This document shows positions 1 to 6,820 of a DNA stretch of 17,522 nt, piece by piece. Every line of letters starts with the position of its first letter. The first letter of the stretch is position 1. This stretch comes from Immundisolibacteraceae bacterium (GTDB lineage Bacteria; Pseudomonadota; Gammaproteobacteria; Immundisolibacterales; Immundisolibacteraceae), in NCBI GenBank assembly GCA_016763355.1, contig JAESTY010000202.1, forward strand, positions 1-17,522, read 5' to 3'. The position numbers and the translations under genes are program-made. Below the pieces are notes generated by a model. The model worked only from the letters and a program-made list of their open reading frames with translations, was not told where the DNA came from and searched no databases.

Positions 1-162
1 CGCAATCACTGGAAAAAACGATCGGCTGTATTCAACCAGCAACGGTTCAGAACTATCGCCTTCGGCAATCCGCCGACGAGCCCAAACCAGACGATCCAGT
101 CCCCAGATAAACCCGGTAACTACTGCAGCGATAAATAGTGCAGTGGCAAAATCAAAACTCAT
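1..162 (-). CDS. lepB: Signal peptidase I, N-terminal part (cut by window edge)
   Basis: This is the first 54 codons of leader peptidase, the inner-membrane serine protease that removes signal peptides from exported proteins. The visible protein begins MSFDFATALF and carries one hydrophobic stretch at about residues 5-20, then a basic segment (WARRR), then SRSFFPVIA, which resembles the start of the second membrane anchor in gammaproteobacterial LepB. The catalytic serine and lysine lie beyond the window, so activity cannot be judged. The start ATG (162-160) overlaps the lepA stop as ATGA, and an AAGGA lies just upstream inside lepA, so translation is probably coupled to lepA. The identification rests on the N-terminal pattern and on the standard lepA-lepB gene order. 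Confidence 0.9.
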   Translation of the reverse strand, partial: MSFDFATALFIAAVVTGFIWGLDRLVWARRRIAEGDSSEPLLVEYSRSFFPVIA

Positions 163-1964
163 GATTCCTTGCCAATCTGCAATACCGCCATAAAAGCTTC
201 CTGAGGAATCTGTACCGAACCCACCATTTTCATGCGTTTTTTTCCTTCTTTTTGTTTTTCCAGCAATTTACGTTTCCGACTGATGTCCCCCCCGTAACAT
301 TTGGCGGTCACATTTTTTCGCATTGCCTTAACCGACTCACGAGCGACAATTCTGGAGCCGATACTGGCCTGTATCGGCACCTCAAACATCTGCCTTGGGA
401 TCAGCTCTTTCATTTTCGCCACCAGTTCACGGCCACGCCCTGCTGCCTGATCTCGATGTACGATAATTGATAGTGAATCAACCTGCTCTTTATTGACCAG
501 CACATCCAGACGCACCAGTGGTGCCTGCTGAAACCGTTCAAAACTATAGTCAAACGAAGCATAACCACGACTCACGGACTTCATTCGGTCAAAAAAATCA
601 GTCACCACTTCGCTCATCGGCACCTCATAAGTGAGCGTTACCTGGCCACCTAAATACTGCATATCCTTCTGCACACCCCGCTTTTCTTCACAAAGCCCAA
701 GCACTCCGCCCAGGTAAGCCTGTGGCACAAAAATATTCAAAGAGAGTATCGGTTCGCGAATTTCTTCGATCTTGCTTGGGTCAGGCAAATTGGCCGGGTT
801 ATCGATCTCGACGACTTCTCCGCGTTTGGTCAACACCTGATATTTAACGGTTGGCGCAGTGGTAATCAGTTCCAGGTCGTATTCTCGCTCTAGCCGCTCC
901 TGAATAATTTCCATATGCAGCATGCCCAGAAAACCGCAGCGGAAACCAAATCCAAGCGCCTGAGAAGTTTCTGGTTCATAGTGCAGCGAAGCATCATTCA
1001 GACAGAGCTTATCAAGGGCCTCTCTTAAGCCTTCGTAACTCTTGGAATCAACCGGAAATAAACCGGCAAAAACCTGGGACTGTGCAGTTGCAAAACCAGG
1101 TAACGGCTCGGCAGCTGTGTTGTTCTGACCGGTGATAGTATCGCCCACCGGAGCCGCATCTATCTCCTTAACCCCAGCAACCAGCACGCCCACTTCACCC
1201 ACTCTGAGATGATCAAGTTCAACCTCATTGGGGGTATGAATAGTGATCCTCTCAACCTGAAAATTACGTCCAGTCGACATAATTTGTATGCGCTGATGCT
1301 TCTTCACTTCACCTTCAACAACCCGAACCAGCGAAACCACTCCCAGGTAGTTGTCATACCAGGAATCAATAATCAGCGCTTGCAGAGGTGCGTCAGCTTT
1401 CCCCGATGGTGGCGGGATTATTCTCACCAATTTATTAAGCAGCTCAACTACGCCCAGGCCGGTTTTAGCACTCACCTGAGGCGCATGATCGGCCCGAATA
1501 CCGATTATTTCTTCTATTTCATTGATCACCTTCTCTGGATCAGCGGTCGGCAAATCTATTTTGTTGAGTACCGGCAGCACCTCGAGGCCCTGCTCCACCG
1601 CCGTATAGCAGTTTGCAACACTCTGCGCTTCAACCCCCTGGGCAGCATCAACGACCAGCAAGGCACCTTCACAGGCAGCAAGCGAACGTGACACCTCGTA
1701 GGCAAAATCAACATGTCCGGGGGTATCAATAAAATTCAGCAGATAGGTTTCGCCATCATCGGCGGTAAAATTCAGTGTCACCGCCTGCGCTTTAATGGTG
1801 ATACCGCGTTCCTGTTCCAGCTCCATTGAATCCAGCACCTGAGCACTCATTTCACGTTTACTTAAACCCGCACAGGTTTCAATAAACCTATCCGCCAACG
1901 TCGATTTACCGTGGTCAATATGAGCGATGATGGAGAAATTACGAATTTTGTCAGTAGGAACCAT
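159..1964 (-). CDS. lepA: Elongation factor 4 (LepA), back-translocating ribosomal GTPase
   Basis: LepA is a translational GTPase that binds stalled or mis-translocated ribosomes. With the start at 1964 the protein is 601 residues, matching the usual length of about 600, and it begins MVPTDKIRNFSIIAH. All G-domain motifs are present: G1 AHIDHGKST at 14-22, G2 with RGITIKAQ, G3 DTPGHVDF, G4 NKID and G5 SAKTG. The protein continues through the EF-G-like domains (RCGFLGMLHMEI) to the characteristic LepA tail (CYGGDISRKRKLLEKQKEGKKRMK). The frame stays open upstream to 2033, but those 23 extra codons look unlike LepA, so I use the internal ATG. The Shine-Dalgarno in front of it is weak. In many gammaproteobacteria mucD or rse genes precede lepA; here a terminator and an amidohydrolase gene do. 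lepB follows with a 4-nt overlap. Confidence 0.97.
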   Translation of the reverse strand: MVPTDKIRNFSIIAHIDHGKSTLADRFIETCAGLSKREMSAQVLDSMELEQERGITIKAQAVTLNFTADDGETYLLNFIDTPGHVDFAYEVSRSLAACEGALLVVDAAQGVEAQSVANCYTAVEQGLEVLPVLNKIDLPTADPEKVINEIEEIIGIRADHAPQVSAKTGLGVVELLNKLVRIIPPPSGKADAPLQALIIDSWYDNYLGVVSLVRVVEGEVKKHQRIQIMSTGRNFQVERITIHTPNEVELDHLRVGEVGVLVAGVKEIDAAPVGDTITGQNNTAAEPLPGFATAQSQVFAGLFPVDSKSYEGLREALDKLCLNDASLHYEPETSQALGFGFRCGFLGMLHMEIIQERLEREYDLELITTAPTVKYQVLTKRGEVVEIDNPANLPDPSKIEEIREPILSLNIFVPQAYLGGVLGLCEEKRGVQKDMQYLGGQVTLTYEVPMSEVVTDFFDRMKSVSRGYASFDYSFERFQQAPLVRLDVLVNKEQVDSLSIIVHRDQAAGRGRELVAKMKELIPRQMFEVPIQASIGSRIVARESVKAMRKNVTAKCYGGDISRKRKLLEKQKEGKKRMKMVGSVQIPQEAFMAVLQIGKES

Positions 1965-2062
1965 GAAATAAAATCTTGAATAGTTTAGATGGTGAAAAGA
2001 AGCGGCTGCCGAAACCCAGCAAGAAGCAACCAAAAGCCGCCCATTTTAAACTGTTAACAACT

Positions 2063-2090
2063 AAAAAGGGGCGCAATAGCGCCCCCTTTT
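2063..2090 (-). terminator. Rho-independent terminator after the amidohydrolase gene
   Basis: A perfect 7-bp GC stem (GGGGCGC at 2068-2074 and GCGCCCC at 2079-2085) closes an AATA loop. A-rich bases lie on one side and T-rich bases on the other, so reading the minus strand gives a hairpin followed by TTTTT. It lies about 90 bp past the amidohydrolase stop and about 100 bp before the lepA start, so it separates the two units. It could also act in the opposite direction, with CTTTT following the stem on the plus strand, but no plus-strand gene ends here. This also implies that lepA-lepB needs a promoter between 1965 and 2062; I see a TAAAAT there but no convincing -35 partner. Confidence 0.8.
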
Positions 2091-2178
2091 AACACTCAAA
2101 ACAGATTGAAAAAACTCGAACCAACGCTAATTTAAGAGAAACTGCGTATCAAGATTTTTTCAACTAAAACAAGCCTGG

Positions 2179-3177
2179 CTATTCCAGCCCCAACATTTTG
2201 ATCGCGTTACCAGAATAGATCTTTTCCCGCTCTGCGGGCGGAATCGCCAGAGATTCAATACTGGCAATAGCCTCTTCGTTAAAAATCCGGCCACCAACCG
2301 TATCGAACGGCGTATCGGTGCCAAACAGCAGCTTTTCTGCACCAAAAAATGCATAGGCAGCTGCCATACCACCAATCGAACCCATTAGAGCCGTATCGTT
2401 ATAGAACATCCGGTAGTAATCAAGAATTGGCTTTTTCAGGTTTTTGTAGGTATCACCCATATTACCCATGTGATCAAACAACGGGTAAACAAGCTCTATG
2501 CGCTTATCAAATGCCGGGATCATCGCTCCCGCATGGTGGGTAATGAACTTAATGTCTGGCACCCGATCCATGATGCCGCTAAAAATAAGTCGCGTCATGG
2601 CCATACTGGTTTCATAGGGCCAGCCAAATATTTGCCAGATCGCGTATTGAGAAACATCCTCATCGACATAATCAGCACGCATCGGTGTGCGCGCTGGGTG
2701 CAGCCAAATAGGCGCATCCATCGCTTCCATGGCTTCGTAAAAGGGCAAAAACTTATCCGCATCAATTGCCGAACCAGCAGCATTGGAATAAATCAACACG
2801 CCCTTAAGACCCAGTTCTTTCACACAGCGCTCAGCCTCAGCCGCCGCTTCTTCCATGTTATTCATGGCGATAGTGCCGACTGGCAAAAAGCGGCCATTGG
2901 ATGCAGCACCTACTTCTGCCATCGCATCATTGGCTTTTTGAGCCAGCTTATGGGCGGCAGCCGGATCGGTTATCACTTCCTCAATCGGTGGTGTCGGCAA
3001 GGTAATAACCTGCTTGTCGATGCCGAGTTCGTCCATCAGTGCAATGCGCGTCGGAATATCGACCAATTCAGGAATTTGTTTGGGCAAGTCTCTTAAATAG
3101 AAATCCGGGCCAACCGCAGCCATAAAATCATCAAGAAAACTCTGTGGTAGCAAATGGGTAAATATATCTATCTTCAT
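2179..3177 (-). CDS. ACMSD-like metal-dependent amidohydrolase (Amidohydro_2 family)
   Basis: This 332-residue protein belongs to the amidohydrolase-2 (COG2159, ACMSD-like) group of TIM-barrel enzymes, which decarboxylate or hydrate aromatic and ring-cleavage acids using a metal. The N-terminal strand reads MKIDIFTHLLP. Family members usually have DxHxH here, but residue 6 is Phe and only His8 remains. Later ligands are in place: His160 (PIWLHPA), His214/215 (FITHHAGAM) and Asp288 (FGTDTPF). A strong AGGAGA lies 7 bases before the ATG. The next complete gene upstream on the same strand is ycgL, with a doubtful ORF between them, and an intrinsic terminator follows. There is no signal peptide, so it should be cytoplasmic. 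The substrate cannot be told from sequence; the nearby CoA ligases and SDR make a role in catabolism of cyclic acids plausible but unproven. Confidence 0.85.
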   Translation of the reverse strand: MKIDIFTHLLPQSFLDDFMAAVGPDFYLRDLPKQIPELVDIPTRIALMDELGIDKQVITLPTPPIEEVITDPAAAHKLAQKANDAMAEVGAASNGRFLPVGTIAMNNMEEAAAEAERCVKELGLKGVLIYSNAAGSAIDADKFLPFYEAMEAMDAPIWLHPARTPMRADYVDEDVSQYAIWQIFGWPYETSMAMTRLIFSGIMDRVPDIKFITHHAGAMIPAFDKRIELVYPLFDHMGNMGDTYKNLKKPILDYYRMFYNDTALMGSIGGMAAAYAFFGAEKLLFGTDTPFDTVGGRIFNEEAIASIESLAIPPAEREKIYSGNAIKMLGLE

Positions 3178-3198
3178 TCGATCATCTCCTTAACTAAA

Positions 3199-3462
3199 TC
3201 AGAACTTCCAAACAGCAACCCGGTTCATCAACCATTCTGAACAAGCCACCTCTACGGTTGGGTCTAGCTCGAATTGGGTTTGGCCCGAATCGCGCCTGGC
3301 CATATCAACCTCCATATCAACCTCCATATCAACCTGCAGAACTACTTCCAGAACAACCGGTTCAATATGCCAGACTGCCACGGAGCGAGAATCTGCGCAA
3401 TAAGGCGGCGAATCAGAAACTATCATCCCGTTTAGCAGCTCACCACCAGCGACCGATTTCAT
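3199..3462 (-). CDS. Doubtful small ORF between ycgL and the amidohydrolase gene
   Basis: An 87-codon frame starts 5 nt after the ycgL stop and ends just before the ribosome-binding site of the amidohydrolase gene, so it fills the 290-bp gap in the same direction. I do not recognise the product. It is acidic in the middle, contains a VDMEVDMEVDM repeat encoded by the tandem DNA repeat at 3301-3335, and has no clear signal peptide or membrane segment. The first ATG has only a poor ribosome-binding site, while internal ATGs at 3315 and 3303 each sit 5 nt behind a GGAGG. The last of these would give a 34-residue peptide beginning MARRDSGQTQ. It may be a real small gene, a decayed gene or chance; position is the best argument for it and lack of resemblance to anything known is the best argument against. 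Confidence 0.25.
   Translation of the reverse strand: MKSVAGGELLNGMIVSDSPPYCADSRSVAVWHIEPVVLEVVLQVDMEVDMEVDMARRDSGQTQFELDPTVEVACSEWLMNRVAVWKF
3301..3335 (-). repeat. 12-bp tandem repeat, about 3 copies, containing SD and ATG
   Basis: On the plus strand the unit CATATCAACCTC is present at 3301-3312 and 3313-3324, and again at 3325-3335 with the last base diverging. On the minus strand each unit reads as AGGTTGATATGG, so two ATG codons (3303-3301 and 3315-3313) are each preceded by GGAGG with a 5-nt spacer. A third ATG (3327-3325) has the weaker GCAGG. Because the unit is a multiple of three, all the ATGs are in one frame. Confidence 0.9.
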
Positions 3463-3467
3463 CCGCT

Positions 3468-3737
3468 TTACTGGTTCCGTCCCAGCACTGTCCCAGCCAC
3501 CTCAACCGGTTGTAACTGTAAATGGAAACCCTGTTCGCCAAGGTTACTCAGCACCTGCGCCACATCCTCGGTCGCCAGGTGGGTATCCGGCGTAACAGCT
3601 AACTCCATCACCTCTATTCGCTCGCTGAAAAGTTCTTGTAACGGCTCAGGTAGTTCTTCAAAGGTCAGGGATTTGGCTAGATAAAGATAAGCCCCCTCTT
3701 TCTTATTGGTTTTAAAAATAGAACAATCGATATTCAC
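3468..3737 (-). CDS. ycgL: YcgL-family protein
   Basis: This small protein of 89 residues matches the YcgL domain family: an N-terminal strand (CSIFKTNKKEGAYLYL, residues 5-20), a FEELPEPLQELF segment, and the signature helix-strand LGEQGFHLQLQP near residues 66-77. The family is compact and cytoplasmic, and its biochemical role is not firmly established. In many gammaproteobacteria ycgL lies next to rnd (RNase D), but no rnd is seen here. Translation appears to begin at a GTG (3737-3735), with GGAAAG about 10 nt upstream; no in-frame ATG offers a better fit to the family start. The gene is divergent from the HExxH protein gene at 3831, leaving 93 bp for promoters of both. Confidence 0.85.
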   Translation of the reverse strand: MNIDCSIFKTNKKEGAYLYLAKSLTFEELPEPLQELFSERIEVMELAVTPDTHLATEDVAQVLSNLGEQGFHLQLQPVEVAGTVLGRNQ

Positions 3738-3830
3738 AGTGATTAAACTTTCCAGGTTGCTACGTTAATTAGGCGCCTATTTTGAATTACCTTTCGGCCC
3801 AATAGTAAAAAAACCAAAAGTAACTCAGTT

Positions 3831-4607
3831 ATGAAACGATCCGCCGCCAGTCTGCTGCGTCTATTTATTCTGCTATTAATTTTGCTGATGGTTGCCCTAC
3901 AGCAGTTTGGCAGTCGGATGCGAACTTCCAGCTGGGAAACCCCGCTTTGGGCGGTCATCTACCCGATTAATGCCGATGGCAGCGAGGCAGCCCAACAGTT
4001 CATCGCAGATATCGCTGAGTCCGATTTCGATGCCATAGAAGGCTTTCTCGCCGAAGAGGCTGAAGTGTTCGGCTTACCGTTAAGCAACCCAATAGCCATC
4101 AAACTAGCTCCTGAAATCACCTCTTTACCGCCAGTGCCACCCAGTGGCGGCACGCTAGCAATCATCTGGTGGAGTTTGAAAACCCGCTGGTGGTCTAGCG
4201 TAGAAGATACTTTCGAAGGTCCATCCGCGGATATTCAACTTTTTGTGCTCTATCACGACCCTGAAATACAAAGCAGTCTGAGGCATTCAGTCGGTATCAG
4301 AAATGGTGGTTATGCGCTAATCAATGCTTTTGCGGACAATAACCAACGCGGTAGCAACCAGGTCATTATCGCCCACGAACTGATGCACACCCTTGGCGCA
4401 ACCGATAAATATCTTCCAACTAATGGACAACCTGTTTATCCCGCTGGCTACGCCAAACCCGATCAACTACCGTTACACCCCCAGCACTTCGCGGAGTTGA
4501 TGGCCGGCAGAATCCCGCTTTCAGCTGATACGGCCAAAATACCCGAAAACCTTGATGAAGTATTAATCGGACGCCAAAGTGCGATAGAAATCAGATGGTT
4601 AAAATAA
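3831..4607 (+). CDS. Membrane-anchored putative zinc metallopeptidase (HExxH)
   Basis: This 258-residue protein has a basic N-terminus followed by a strongly hydrophobic segment at about residues 8-24, which should anchor it in the inner membrane or act as an uncleaved signal, placing the rest in the periplasm. The key motif is AHELMHTLGATDKY at 181-194. HELMH matches the HExxH zinc-binding and catalytic motif, and the following D192/K193/Y194 and H216/H219 could supply a third ligand. The central part contains a Trp-rich stretch (IIWWSLKTRWWSS, 111-123). I cannot assign it to a named peptidase family, and neither activity nor substrate is known. The ribosome-binding site is weak. It converges on the PLA2-like gene with a 26-bp gap that holds no clear terminator. 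Confidence 0.75.
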   Translation: MKRSAASLLRLFILLLILLMVALQQFGSRMRTSSWETPLWAVIYPINADGSEAAQQFIADIAESDFDAIEGFLAEEAEVFGLPLSNPIAIKLAPEITSLPPVPPSGGTLAIIWWSLKTRWWSSVEDTFEGPSADIQLFVLYHDPEIQSSLRHSVGIRNGGYALINAFADNNQRGSNQVIIAHELMHTLGATDKYLPTNGQPVYPAGYAKPDQLPLHPQHFAELMAGRIPLSADTAKIPENLDEVLIGRQSAIEIRWLK

Positions 4608-4633
4608 TTGAGTCGAATTAAATTTCTCAACAA

Positions 4634-5242
4634 TCACTCATTTTCCGAACTCGGATCGCTCTCGCCGACTCCACATTGCGGCCATCCATAGCCCCAGCGC
4701 CAGGACAGCCCACTGCAGGGCAGTCCTCCAGAACGAACAGCCTGATACATCAACTCAGCGACCACTGGCATTAACCGCTGCAGCTGTGTCTCGATCTGTT
4801 GCTGAACTTCAACTGCAGGGCCCGATTTGGAGTCAGAAGTATCTTCGATTTTCAACAGAACCTGCTGACCGGTGGCCAGTACGCAGGCCCGCAGCTGTTG
4901 ATCCGCATTTAGGCGCTCAGCACTGCCGTGTTCGCCGCCACCTTTCCAGTAGAGCTGATCATGATCAACACAACAGTGTTGCCATGACGGTGACGAGTTC
5001 AAATCAACGTTTATCGGCGATAACACCTGACTGACCATCAACCAACCGGTCGAAAGCCCACCACTACAACCATCACTACTAAAAGGACGCAGACCGCCAG
5101 GGTCCTTTTGAAACCGAATCAACCGTTGCTGCAGTGGCTCCTCAATAAGATTCAGGAAATCGACCGGCAGAAATTCAACAGCCTGAATTGGCCAACTGAT
5201 TAGGAAAAAACAGCCGAGCACGAGTCGCCGGCATAGCTTCAT
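4634..5242 (-). CDS. Secreted phospholipase A2-like protein
   Basis: The 202-residue product has a typical signal peptide (KLCRRLVLGCFFLISWPIQA, with cleavage likely after Ala21), so it should be exported. It then shows a phospholipase-A2-like core: DGCSGG at 57-62, in the place of the calcium loop, and HCCVDHDQLYWKGG at 89-102, where Cys90/Cys91 and the His94-Asp95 pair match the PLA2 catalytic CCxxHD pattern. Cys59, Cys120, Cys176 and Cys190 could form further disulfides. Calcium-dependent lipid hydrolysis is inferred by motif only. The start ATG directly follows the stop of the upstream gene (TGAATG) and I see no Shine-Dalgarno, so translation probably depends on reinitiation. The tail (GVGESDPSSENE) is acidic and probably disordered. 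Confidence 0.75.
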   Translation of the reverse strand: MKLCRRLVLGCFFLISWPIQAVEFLPVDFLNLIEEPLQQRLIRFQKDPGGLRPFSSDGCSGGLSTGWLMVSQVLSPINVDLNSSPSWQHCCVDHDQLYWKGGGEHGSAERLNADQQLRACVLATGQQVLLKIEDTSDSKSGPAVEVQQQIETQLQRLMPVVAELMYQAVRSGGLPCSGLSWRWGYGWPQCGVGESDPSSENE

Positions 5243-6661
5243 TCAAGCAGTATCAAATTTGAACAGGCGTCGTTCGATTATCATTTCAGCAACCGATTCT
5301 GGTAGCTGAGATTCCCACTCACCGCGACCAAATGAGACCTGCTTAAGAATATCTCGGGAGAAAATACCTAATAGCTCTTCATGAACACCGGTTAATGGCA
5401 GGATCAGCCCATTACTGGTCATATGTTTATAAAGCAGCTCCATTTCTCCACCGAGTTCAAGGTTGTCTGCGGTAATCAACCCGTCGCCGTCAGGGGTTTT
5501 TGAGGGGTAGACATAGAGTCGCGTATGATCTGGAAACAACTTACCAAATGCCTCAAGTACGCCGCCTTCGAGACCATCGTAGTAGCTCTCATTAAAGATA
5601 TCGCGGACATTAGGCACACCCAGTACGATGCCAATCTGCTTCTGCGTAAAGCGCCGAAAAAATGCCCGTAATCGAAAGTAACGCAGATAATCGGAAATCA
5701 GCACCGTATAGCCCAGAGAATTGAGCATATCAACCCGCGCCAGAAACTCATTAGAATCGATTTTTCCGCCGGAGACCACCGTATTCATGGTGATTTCAGC
5801 CAGCACCATCACATTACGCTCTTCAACCTCATCGATCTGTAAAAACTGATTCAGACCACATTCGATCATATCGACATTGACATTGGTAACCGGCCGAAAA
5901 GAGCCTCGAATCGCCAGAATATCCTTACGAAAAAAAGTATCCGATGGGATCACCACCTGGCCACTTTGATCAAACAAAATGGCCCGCGTCAGTCCACTCT
6001 GAATCAGGTAAAGGTTCTCGAGACGATTTTCAATCTCCTCAAAATAAGGTCCCTCAAAGTGAATCAGGTCGATCTCAATGCGAGTGACACCAAGATTATC
6101 TTTCAGTGATTCAATCAGCGCGGTGGTGTCGCGGTAAAGGTTATAGGCCGCATATACCAGGTTAACCCCAACCACACCAAGCGCCTGCTGCTGGGCGTGA
6201 ATTTCGCTATCGAGCAACCGGATATGCAGAATAATATTGCTCGGCGGAGCCCCAGGGTAGAGCTGTAACTGCACCCCAACCCAGCCCTGGCCGCCACCCT
6301 CTTCCGCTGGGCGAGTAGCAATCGTGGCCGCATAAGCAAAGTACTGGGTATTCCTGGAACGATGACCTTCGAGCCGTTCTATCAGCAGCCCATATTCCTT
6401 CTGGAGCATGCTTTTAACCCGGCCACGGCTAACGTAGCGACCAGTCGACTCGCCCCCGTAGATCGCATCACTGAACTGCATGTCGTAAGCAGACATGGTT
6501 TTGGCGATAGTGCCAGAAGCACCACCAGCCTGAAAGAAGTGTCGCGCAACCTCCTGACCCGCACCTATTTCAACAATAGTGCCGTACTGGTTTTTATCGC
6601 GGTTTATCGACAGCGCCTTTTGCAGGGTACTGATGGCTTCGTTTGTTCCTTCTTCTACCAT
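5243..6661 (-). CDS. Conserved protein of unknown function (472 aa)
   Basis: This large protein has no signal peptide or membrane segment and is presumably cytoplasmic. I recognise it as a widespread conserved type through the N-terminal block EIGAGQEVARHFF and AGGASGTIAKTMSAYDM (about residues 31-61), followed by DAIYG and RYVSR, but I know no established function. The block is glycine-rich, without a Walker A or a complete Rossmann motif. The body is mixed alpha/beta, with a likely structured core up to the final RRLFKFDTA. An AAGGA lies 8 nt before the ATG, a good ribosome-binding site. It is separated from the AddA-like gene upstream by 159 bp, so it may have its own promoter. Its TGA touches the ATG of the PLA2-like gene, which suggests that the two products are made in a fixed ratio. 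Confidence 0.75.
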   Translation of the reverse strand: MVEEGTNEAISTLQKALSINRDKNQYGTIVEIGAGQEVARHFFQAGGASGTIAKTMSAYDMQFSDAIYGGESTGRYVSRGRVKSMLQKEYGLLIERLEGHRSRNTQYFAYAATIATRPAEEGGGQGWVGVQLQLYPGAPPSNIILHIRLLDSEIHAQQQALGVVGVNLVYAAYNLYRDTTALIESLKDNLGVTRIEIDLIHFEGPYFEEIENRLENLYLIQSGLTRAILFDQSGQVVIPSDTFFRKDILAIRGSFRPVTNVNVDMIECGLNQFLQIDEVEERNVMVLAEITMNTVVSGGKIDSNEFLARVDMLNSLGYTVLISDYLRYFRLRAFFRRFTQKQIGIVLGVPNVRDIFNESYYDGLEGGVLEAFGKLFPDHTRLYVYPSKTPDGDGLITADNLELGGEMELLYKHMTSNGLILPLTGVHEELLGIFSRDILKQVSFGRGEWESQLPESVAEMIIERRLFKFDTA

Positions 6662-6711
6662 GTCCTCTATCCTTATCTGTAGGGACCAACTAAGCGGTTC
6701 TTATTAGCCGT

Positions 6712-6731
6712 TATCGGCCTATCTATCGGCC
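6712..6731. repeat. Short direct repeat in the 159-bp gap after the AddA-like gene
   Basis: TATCGGCC occurs at 6712-6719 and again at 6724-6731, a 12-bp spacing close to one helical turn. It lies 50-70 bp upstream of the start of the 472-residue protein gene, where an activator or repressor could bind. No known operator is matched, and no terminator with a T-run was found for the AddA-like gene in this gap. A short repeat like this could be chance. Confidence 0.3.
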
Positions 6732-6820
6732 ATTTATTCTGTAAGTTGATTTCCAGCGCATCGGCATTGTTGCTGGCATTACCGGCTATGACCAAACCTG
6801 CACCTGGATTCAACCTGGGT

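Noticed and set aside
1209..1691. 160-codon open frame opposite lepA
   Set aside because: It lies antisense within conserved lepA sequence and has no recognisable domain.
1965..2033. 23-codon upstream extension of lepA
   Set aside because: The extra residues do not resemble LepA, and the ATG at 1964 gives the usual length and N-terminus.
2470..3096. 208-codon open frame opposite the amidohydrolase gene
   Set aside because: It is antisense to a gene with clear family motifs and has no recognisable protein features.
3258..3515. Plus-strand proline-rich frame with PYQPPYQPPYQP
   Set aside because: It starts at TTG, overlaps the end of ycgL, and its repeat is just the other strand of the SD-ATG tandem repeat.
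3770..3779. 10-bp palindrome TAGGCGCCTA between ycgL and the HExxH gene
   Set aside because: Single short palindrome with no matching promoter arrangement; chance is likely.
4608..4633. Possible hairpin TTGAG...CTCAA between convergent genes
   Set aside because: Five-bp AT-rich stem with a long loop and no T-run; too weak to call a terminator.
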